Positions 7,033-12,106 of a DNA stretch of 12,106 nucleotides are shown piece after piece. The first letter of the stretch is position 1; every line of letters begins with the position of its first letter. The notes under the pieces are model-generated. The model was not told where the DNA came from. It saw nothing but the letters and a program-made list of their open reading frames with translations, and searched no databases. Origin of the DNA: Planctomycetaceae bacterium (GTDB taxonomy: Bacteria; Planctomycetota; Planctomycetia; Pirellulales; Thermoguttaceae). Made by a program: the position numbers and the translations under genes. The stretch is taken from positions 1-12,106 of the forward strand of contig JAIRLW010000444.1 of NCBI GenBank assembly GCA_031259095.1. Direction: 5' to 3'.

Positions 7033-7788
7033 ATGAGAGCGAACCATGTTTTAAAAATTTTCAGATTTCGATTTTTATTTATTTTCATGACGTTGTTTAC
7101 GTTGATCGGTTGTTCCGGTACATCGTGGACGAAGCCGGATTTTTCGGTGTTGCGACATTCGGGACCGCCGTCGAAGGCTGTGGCGGTGTGGGAGCCGGCG
7201 GTCAAACACGAATCCGGTCAAGAACCTCAACGCGGTTTTGGCGGACGGGTTTATTTTTACGATCAGGAAGCCAAAAAACCGATCAAAATCAACGGCAATG
7301 TCGTTGTTTATGCGTTTGATGAAGAAAACCGAAATCCGGATGACAATGCACCGACACGGAGTTATCTTTTTGATAAGGACGATGTTAAGAAAATCTATTC
7401 GAAGTCGAAATTGGGACCGTCGTACAATTGTTGGGTTCCTTGGGATTCGGAGGGTCCCGACGGCAACGCCAAAAAAGTGTCGTTGATTGTCCGTTACATT
7501 CCAGAGGTTGGTTCTTCGGTTGTCAGTTCTCAAGCGGTTGTTTACTTACCCGGCAAACTGAACCAAATGCAAACGCAAACGGAATTGATGGCAAAAACCG
7601 GCAACAATGAGTTTAGTAATCCCAAAACGAACGGAACAATTCAACAGGTTGCTCACTGGAATCAAAATCAACGTGATCGCCCGATGAATGTAATAAACAA
7701 CGATTCAAAACGTTCTCAACCAACAGAATTTCCGGTTGAATCCAACGACAACCGCCCGCCAACAATGAAAATCTCCACAATACGTTGA
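7033..7788 (+). CDS. Secretin-linked predicted lipoprotein of unknown function
   Basis: This is a 251-residue protein with a lipoprotein signal peptide. Basic residues K8, R11 and R13 precede a hydrophobic run that ends in a canonical lipobox L24-I25-G26-C27, so the mature protein should be lipid-anchored. A compact domain follows at ~66-174, opening GFGGRVYFYD and continuing through NGNVVVYAFDEE, a YSKSKLGPSYNCWVPWD stretch, VSLIVRY and VVYLPG. The alternating hydrophobic strands suggest a beta-sandwich, perhaps transthyretin-like. Residues ~175-251 are Asn/Gln/Pro-rich and probably disordered. I recall similar GFGG-R-x-x-F-Y-D proteins in planctomycetes but know no function. It lies 183 bases after the secretin in the same direction, so it is likely co-transcribed. 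A pilotin-like role (lipoprotein helping the secretin reach the outer membrane) is a guess from position only. The ATG at 7033 gives a normal signal peptide; the Shine-Dalgarno is weak. Confidence 0.8.
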   Translation: MRANHVLKIFRFRFLFIFMTLFTLIGCSGTSWTKPDFSVLRHSGPPSKAVAVWEPAVKHESGQEPQRGFGGRVYFYDQEAKKPIKINGNVVVYAFDEENRNPDDNAPTRSYLFDKDDVKKIYSKSKLGPSYNCWVPWDSEGPDGNAKKVSLIVRYIPEVGSSVVSSQAVVYLPGKLNQMQTQTELMAKTGNNEFSNPKTNGTIQQVAHWNQNQRDRPMNVINNDSKRSQPTEFPVESNDNRPPTMKISTIR

Positions 7789-7796
7789 TTTTAGGG

Positions 7797-7870
7797 AACT
7801 TCTAAAAACACCTCGACCGAAATCGACCAAAATTGATTTCGGTCGATTTCAGTCGAAGTTTTTAGAAGTT
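7797..7870. terminator. Large imperfect hairpin just after the lipoprotein gene, possible terminator or mobile repeat
   Basis: The left arm 7797-7828 and right arm 7841-7870 are reverse complements apart from a two-base insertion and two mismatches, giving about 28 pairs around a 12-base loop. Within it CGACCGAAATC (7814-7824) can instead pair with GATTTCGGTCG (7835-7845), an alternative 11-bp stem. It begins eight bases after the stop codon, a position that suits transcription termination. The T-run after it (7881-7887) is not adjacent, and the symmetry is longer than terminators usually need. Confidence 0.5.
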
Positions 7871-7906
7871 ATCTAAAAATATTTTTTCCCTAATTGATCT
7901 CGATCA

Positions 7907-7942
7907 TTTGTCCCCTTAGTCTCTATTGTCCCTAATGTCCCC
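7907..7942 (+). repeat. TGTCCC(TAA) array between the convergent lipoprotein genes
   Basis: Three to four copies of the TGTCCCTAA-type unit (TTTGTCCCC, TTGTCCCTAA, TGTCCCC) lie here in the same orientation as the array at 6930-6986. Confidence 0.55.
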
Positions 7943-7965
7943 ATTTATAACATTTGAATCTTCGA

Positions 7966-8037
7966 TTTTGAACACAGAAAACACGGAAAAATAAATTACT
8001 AAAATTCCGTGTTTTTGTGTGAGTTCCGTGTTCAAAA
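7966..8037. terminator. Nested inverted repeat downstream of the His/Cys-rich lipoprotein gene, possible terminator
   Basis: The outer arms TTTTGAACAC (7966-7975) and GTGTTCAAAA (8028-8037) enclose the inner arms AAAACACGGAA (7978-7988) and TTCCGTGTTTT (8005-8015). A second TTCCGTGTT at 8024-8032 could replace the inner right arm. It lies about 38 bases beyond the stop of the leftward gene at 8075 and between two convergent genes, so a bidirectional terminator is the simplest reading. Its length and internal repetition also fit a dispersed palindromic repeat. Confidence 0.5.
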
Positions 8038-8074
8038 CAACAAAACAGGAAAGTCAATGTTTAAGGTCAAAACC

Positions 8075-8464
8075 TTATTTTGACAATTCTTTTCCGGTTG
8101 GCGGTTTTTTTCCGTATTGTGCTTCGTATTGGGCGACGAATTTTTCTTTACGGCTTGAATCGCAAATGAAACATTGTGATTCTGCGCGGTTGTGTTCTTT
8201 GCACCAATCGCCTTCCTTTTTGAGTTCTGCCGCAACTTTACTGTTGCAAAGCGAACAAACATTTTCCGGCACTTCGTGTGTTACGCACCAACCATCCACT
8301 TCATGCACCGACTCTTGCGATGTTGAAGTTTCTTCGGCGTGATTATGACCATCACCCGCCGTGTGTACATGGGCGTTACCTGTCGGCGCGTTATCAGCCG
8401 GCTTGTTACAGCCCCAAAAAATCACACTCAAACCCAACACCGCAAACAACATCATTCTTCTCAT
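8075..8464 (-). CDS. Small His/Cys-rich putative metal-binding lipoprotein
   Basis: This is a 129-residue protein from the ATG at 8464; a TTG at 8470 would add two residues. GAGAG lies six bases before the ATG, which favours it. The signal peptide ends in F16-W17-G18-C19, a lipobox-like site with unusual F and W at -3 and -2. A His-rich stretch (H32, H34, H40, H42) follows. Then come two copies of W-C-x2-H-x6-C-x2-C at W59-C73 and W87-C101, exactly 28 residues apart, each offering three Cys and one His in the manner of a small zinc-type site. The end is charged and helical. It probably binds a soft metal ion at the envelope surface. I recall similar repeats near the N-terminus of metal-efflux adaptor proteins in planctomycetes, which fits the pump encoded 300 bases upstream in the same direction. 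Metal identity cannot be read from sequence. Confidence 0.8.
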   Translation of the reverse strand: MRRMMLFAVLGLSVIFWGCNKPADNAPTGNAHVHTAGDGHNHAEETSTSQESVHEVDGWCVTHEVPENVCSLCNSKVAAELKKEGDWCKEHNRAESQCFICDSSRKEKFVAQYEAQYGKKPPTGKELSK

Positions 8465-8481
8465 TCTCAACTCTCACTTTC

Positions 8482-8496
8482 TAACCCAAAGGGTTA
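8482..8496. promoter_or_regulatory. Perfect 6-bp palindrome in the lipoprotein 5' leader
   Basis: TAACCC, AAA, GGGTTA form a perfect inverted repeat 18 bases upstream of the chosen ATG. It could be a small hairpin near the ribosome binding site or a regulator site between promoter and gene. No regulator gene is nearby, so its role is unknown. Confidence 0.35.
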
Positions 8497-8511
8497 CGTT
8501 CAACATAAAAG

Positions 8512-8540
8512 ATAATACATCATTTAATTGTTGCGTTAAA
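8512..8540 (-). promoter_or_regulatory. Possible sigma70-like promoter for the His/Cys-rich lipoprotein
   Basis: Read on the minus strand, TTTAAC (8540-8535) and TATTAT (8517-8512) are 17 bases apart. The -10 box is close to consensus but the -35 matches only three of six bases, so this is a weak prediction. Confidence 0.25.
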
Positions 8541-8657
8541 TATTTTCAGTAACGATCAATCCAACGCCCCAACCAAATTCCGCAACACACGGAATTAGAC
8601 ACTATTATCCTTGTTTCCAATTTAATTCCTTAAAGAAATTGCCTTAAAATTTTTTGT

Positions 8658-8723
8658 TTGTCCCATTTGTCTTTTTAGTCCCTTATGTCCCTAAAAAATT
8701 TAGTGTAGGGACAAATGGGACAA
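8658..8723. repeat. 14-bp perfect inverted repeat made of TGTCCC units
   Basis: TTGTCCCATTTGTC (8658-8671) is the exact reverse complement of 8710-8723. A competing inner stem, TGTCCCTA (8686-8693) with TAGGGACA (8706-8713), shares bases with the right arm, so only one can form at a time. It lies 48 bases after the pump stop codon and may end its transcript, though there is no clean T-run. Confidence 0.6.
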
Positions 8724-8770
8724 TAAGGACAAATAATTCACAATCAATTTTGAATTTGTTACTCACTGAA

Positions 8771-11700
8771 TTATTTTTTGAAATTGAACGCCATGTACAA
8801 CACGCGCAACACTAATAAGGACATAATCATTGCGCCGATCACTCCTCCGATGACCACAGTGGCGAGTGGTCGTTGGACTTCTGCGCCGATTCCGGCGCTG
8901 AAAGCCATTGGCAGGAATCCGAGACTTGCCACCAATGTTGTCATTAACACCGGACGTAAACGAGTTATTGCCGCTTGTGTTACCGCTTCTTCCAACTCCA
9001 ACCCTTTTTGCTGCAGTTGCCGGATATACGAAACAAGAATCATATCGTCCAGCACCGCCACTCCCGACATGGCAATAAATCCAACCGCCGCCGAAATCGA
9101 AAACGGCATGTCCCGTATCCATAACGCTGTGATTCCGCCAACCCACGCAAACGGAATACCCGTAAAAACACGTAACGAATCAACCCAATTCCAGTACGTT
9201 AAATATAATAATCCGAAAATCAGAAAAAGCATGATCGGAACAACAATCATTAACCGTAACTTCGCCCGCTCAAATTGTTCAAATTGTCCCCCATACTCAA
9301 CACGATAACGCGGCGTGGGCATTGTTACCTGCGCCGAAATTTTCTGTTTCGCTTCGCGAACAAAACTGCCTAAATCACGTCCGCGAACATTGGTCTGAAT
9401 CGTAATCCGCCGAACACTCCATTCACGTGAAATGGTTGACTGCCCTTCCACCACCTCCACCGTTGCAAGACGTCCCAACGGAATTTGCGCACCATTAGGC
9501 GTTAAAACCGGTATTTCCGACACAGATTTCGGATCCTCCTGATATTTGTCCGGTAATCGAATCACCAATGGAAATCGTAACTCACCCTCCAAAATTTCGC
9601 CGACCGGATGACCGCCAATCGATTCCACCAACTCCAAAACCTCTTGCGCCGGTATTCCATAAAATGCAAGTTGTTCCTGATTCACCTTTATTTGTAACAT
9701 CGGTTGCCCTGTAATTTGTTCCACAGAAACATCCGCCGCGCCCGGAATTGAATTAAGGATTGTTTCAATTTCTCCCGCCTTCGATTGAAGTAAATCAAAA
9801 TCGTCGCCAAAAAGTTTCACCGCCAAATCCGCACGAATTCCAGACGCAAGTTCATTAATTCGCATCGCTATCGGTTGCGAAAATCCTAAACGTTGTCCAG
9901 GCAAATCACGCAACATTAATTCAATCGCATTCGTCAATTCCGCTTGCGTTTTTGCTTTTGTCCATTGCGCACGCGGTTTCAGCGAAATAAACATATCCGT
10001 CAACTCGATTCCCATCGGGTCTGTACTAATTTCCGCCGTTCCGATTCGGCTCCAGACATTCTCAATCTCATCGGCAAAATTTTGTAATAAAACTTTTTCC
10101 ATTTCCGTATTGTAACGAACCGACTCCGCAATATCGGTTCCGGCAGGTCGGACAACTCCGACCACAATCGCGCCTTCGGAAAGTTGCGGTATAAACTCCG
10201 AACCAAGATGCGGCGCAATCATTCCAAATGCCACAATCAATATACAAACCGCAAACCCAAGAACCGCCGGCTTGTGTCGTAACGAAAATTGAAGAACCGG
10301 CAAATAAATAATTTTGAAAAGACGCATTAACAACGGTTCATGTTCGGAAATTTTTCGCGGCAAAAAAATACTTGCCAGAACCGGCATTAACGTTAACGAT
10401 AAAATCATCGAACCAAGTAACGCAAAAATAACCGTCAACGCCATCGGACGAAACATTTTGCCTTCCACTCCTTCGAGCGTCAGAATCGGCAAATACACAA
10501 TCATAATGATCAATTCGCCGAACATCGTCGGTTTCCGAACTTCCACTGCCGCGTCACGAATAATCTCAAGCCGCGATTTATTACTACAAGAACTGTCGGC
10601 AAGTTTTCGCGTACAATTTTCAATCATCACCACCGAACTATCAACAACTAATCCGAAATCAATCGCGCCCAAACTTAACAAACTTGCGGCAATTCCGAAT
10701 TGGTACATTCCCGTAAACGCAAAAAGCATCGACAACGGAATCACCATTGCAACAATAAATGCCGCACGGATATTGCCGAGAAACGCGAACAAAACCGCAA
10801 TCACCAACAAACCGCCGTCAAAAAGATTTTTTCGTACAGTATCGATAACGAAGTTGACTAATTCGGTGCGGTCGTAAACGGTTTTGATTTGGACATTGGG
10901 TGGCAAGGTTGGTTCGAGTGATTTCAATTTTTCTTTCATTGCGGTTGTAACGCGATGACTGTTTGAACCCATCAGCATAAAACCAAGTCCCATGACAACT
11001 TCGCCCTGACCGTTGGCGGTTACTGCGCCGCGCCGAATTTCGTGACCGATAACAACATCGCCAATATCTGAAATTAAAATCGGAACACCGTCTTCGGCAG
11101 AAATAACGATTTGTCTTATTTGTTCAATTGTTGTGGTGCGTCCGATTCCTTGTACGAAAAGTGAACCGCCGCCGCCCGGACGACTAATATTTCCTCCGCC
11201 GCTGTTCAGATTGTTTTTCTGTACGGAATCAATAACCTGATCGAATGTCAAACCGTGTTTCGATAATTTATCAGGATCAAGCCGAATTTGAAATTGACGT
11301 TCAAAACCGCCCCACGTGTTAATTTCGGCGGTTCCCGGAATATATTTCATAACAGGTTTGATTTGCCAATCGTGAATTGTCCGCAATTCTGTTTCATCGG
11401 CGCCTTGACCGATAACAATATAATTCAAAACTTCACCGAGTCCTGTTGCGACCGGTCCCATTTTGGGTTGCTCTATTCCATCGGGCAATTCAACCGTACT
11501 GAGCCGTTCATTGATTAATTGACGCGCAAAATAAATATCAATACTGTCATCAAACACAACCGCAATCTGCGAAAAACCAAATTTTGAAACGCTTCGCATT
11601 TCCACAAGTCCGGGCAAACCGCTGATTGATTGTTCAACCGGAAATGTGATTTGTTTTTCAATTTCTTCAGGACCAAGAGCCGGCGCAACAGTATTGATTT

Positions 11701-11848
11701 GCACCTGCACCGGAGTGGTGTCCGGAAAAGCGTCAATATCAAGATGTTGTAACGAATACAACCCCGCAACGCCAAATAGTAACACCAACAAAATCACAAA
11801 AAATCTATAACGTAATGAAAAATCAATAATCCTGTTCAGTATGTCCAT
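8771..11848 (-). CDS. czcA: Heavy-metal efflux RND transporter permease (CzcA/CusA, HME family)
   Basis: This is a 1025-residue inner-membrane proton/metal antiporter subunit, within the usual 1020-1060 range and apparently intact. TM1 lies at ~13-32, a large periplasmic loop spans ~33-340, a membrane cluster follows, then a second periplasmic loop and C-terminal TMs ~870-1022. TM4 carries the HME signature IDFGLVVDSSVVMIEN: D397, D403 and E410 match the proton-relay acidic residues of CzcA (D402, D408, E415). TDPMG and a FSQPIAMRINEL stretch in the second periplasmic half are also typical. The DFG-D-E form points to divalent cations such as zinc, cobalt, cadmium or nickel, not copper/silver, where AIG replaces DFG. 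Such pumps normally work with an HlyD-type adaptor and a TolC-like channel; neither is encoded within 260 bases upstream or at once downstream. TM10 has an unusual Asp-Asp pair (D934, D935). The start is the ATG at 11848, without an evident Shine-Dalgarno. The symbol is by family and not proven orthology. Confidence 0.93.
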   Translation of the reverse strand: MDILNRIIDFSLRYRFFVILLVLLFGVAGLYSLQHLDIDAFPDTTPVQVQINTVAPALGPEEIEKQITFPVEQSISGLPGLVEMRSVSKFGFSQIAVVFDDSIDIYFARQLINERLSTVELPDGIEQPKMGPVATGLGEVLNYIVIGQGADETELRTIHDWQIKPVMKYIPGTAEINTWGGFERQFQIRLDPDKLSKHGLTFDQVIDSVQKNNLNSGGGNISRPGGGGSLFVQGIGRTTTIEQIRQIVISAEDGVPILISDIGDVVIGHEIRRGAVTANGQGEVVMGLGFMLMGSNSHRVTTAMKEKLKSLEPTLPPNVQIKTVYDRTELVNFVIDTVRKNLFDGGLLVIAVLFAFLGNIRAAFIVAMVIPLSMLFAFTGMYQFGIAASLLSLGAIDFGLVVDSSVVMIENCTRKLADSSCSNKSRLEIIRDAAVEVRKPTMFGELIIMIVYLPILTLEGVEGKMFRPMALTVIFALLGSMILSLTLMPVLASIFLPRKISEHEPLLMRLFKIIYLPVLQFSLRHKPAVLGFAVCILIVAFGMIAPHLGSEFIPQLSEGAIVVGVVRPAGTDIAESVRYNTEMEKVLLQNFADEIENVWSRIGTAEISTDPMGIELTDMFISLKPRAQWTKAKTQAELTNAIELMLRDLPGQRLGFSQPIAMRINELASGIRADLAVKLFGDDFDLLQSKAGEIETILNSIPGAADVSVEQITGQPMLQIKVNQEQLAFYGIPAQEVLELVESIGGHPVGEILEGELRFPLVIRLPDKYQEDPKSVSEIPVLTPNGAQIPLGRLATVEVVEGQSTISREWSVRRITIQTNVRGRDLGSFVREAKQKISAQVTMPTPRYRVEYGGQFEQFERAKLRLMIVVPIMLFLIFGLLYLTYWNWVDSLRVFTGIPFAWVGGITALWIRDMPFSISAAVGFIAMSGVAVLDDMILVSYIRQLQQKGLELEEAVTQAAITRLRPVLMTTLVASLGFLPMAFSAGIGAEVQRPLATVVIGGVIGAMIMSLLVLRVLYMAFNFKK

Positions 11849-12106
11849 AATCGTAATTTAAGTTGTTAAAAAGTTTTTGAAAAAAAGTATCATAAAAAAT
11901 TTGACATTAGGGTTTATCGCATTAAGATTAACCATAAGAAACAATTACATAAAATGATATATCTATCGCTACAATAATATTCGGAACAGCATGGAAAATG
12001 GATTTCATGCCGGATTTTGTAAAATATTTACGTGATGAAGATGAAGTTGATACGGACATTGCGCATACTCCTATTAGTATTTAGTATAAAGGTTAAGTAA
12101 AAATTG
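11849..12106. other. Right-edge non-coding stretch upstream of the pump gene
   Basis: This AT-rich stretch holds no convincing gene. On the plus strand a 28-residue frame (ATG 11998, stop 12082-12084; begins MDFMPDFVKYLRDEDEV) stays open upstream to 11953 without a start codon, so it might be a gene remnant. On the minus strand a 43-residue frame preceded by AGGAG overlaps it. I trust neither. Confidence 0.4.
11901..11928 (+). promoter_or_regulatory. Possible rightward sigma70-like promoter
   Basis: A perfect TTGACA (11901-11906) is followed after 16 bases by TAAGAT (11923-11928), a four-of-six -10 match. It would drive transcription out of the right edge, divergent from the pump gene. One good hexamer in AT-rich DNA can arise by chance. 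Confidence 0.28.

Larger units (their letters stand above)
8465..8770. other. 306-base spacer between the pump gene and the lipoprotein gene
   Basis: It contains the 5' leader and a possible promoter of the lipoprotein gene (8482-8540), an AATTCCG/CGGAATT hairpin with a seven-base loop (8576-8596), and a TGTCCC/GGGACA inverted repeat (8658-8723). I see no coding region on either strand. The distance suggests the lipoprotein can be transcribed separately from the pump. Confidence 0.6.

Noticed and set aside
6930..7942. CRISPR array suggested by repeated TGTCCC units
   Set aside because: Units are about 9 bases, degenerate and without uniform spacers, and no cas gene is present.
10314..10877. 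Plus-strand frame of 187 residues inside the RND pump gene
   Set aside because: It is opposite the membrane segments containing the HME signature; its composition (Ile/Asn/Thr-rich) is that of a mirror frame.
11964..12059. Minus-strand 43-residue frame with AGGAG upstream (begins MSVSTSSSSRKYF)
   Set aside because: Serine run mirrors the GAT/GAA codons of the opposite frame and no homologous family comes to mind; kept only as a note.

Overview
The window looks like chromosomal DNA of a planctomycete-like bacterium with fairly low GC (low to mid 40s percent, judged by eye). This rests on my memory of protein families and not on a search. A truncated small protein at the left edge, a secretin-adjacent lipoprotein and a lipoprotein with WC-x2-H-x6-C-x2-C repeats all resemble planctomycete proteins I recall. 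Alternative start codons (GTG, TTG) and weak Shine-Dalgarno sequences are common here.

Left part (1-6849): two genes run leftward, a truncated conserved protein at the edge (1-250) and a large membrane-anchored parvulin-type peptidyl-prolyl isomerase (435-2540). Divergent from them, across a 538-base spacer with hairpin repeats, is a very large GspD-like secretin (3079-6849). The isomerase and the secretin both carry long proline-rich, probably disordered regions after their N-terminal hydrophobic segment. Middle (7033-7788): a lipoprotein gene follows the secretin in the same direction and is plausibly in the same transcription unit. Right part (8075-11848): two leftward genes, a small His/Cys-rich lipoprotein that probably binds metal and a CzcA/CusA-type heavy-metal RND efflux pump. 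No adaptor or outer-membrane factor gene is in the window. The last ~260 bases hold no convincing gene.

Two themes emerge. The first is an envelope and secretion cluster: secretin, lipoprotein and periplasm-facing foldase. The secretin has about seven repeated N-type modules, more than the N0-N3 set of classical GspD. The second is a metal efflux module in which a free-standing lipoprotein with two identical Cys/His clusters sits beside the pump.

The spacers are rich in repeats. There are TGTCCC/GGGACA arrays in five spacers, three hairpins sharing GGTAGGCGA (one supplies the secretin stop codon), and large inverted repeats between the convergent lipoprotein genes. I see no tRNA, rRNA, CRISPR array, transposase or phage gene.
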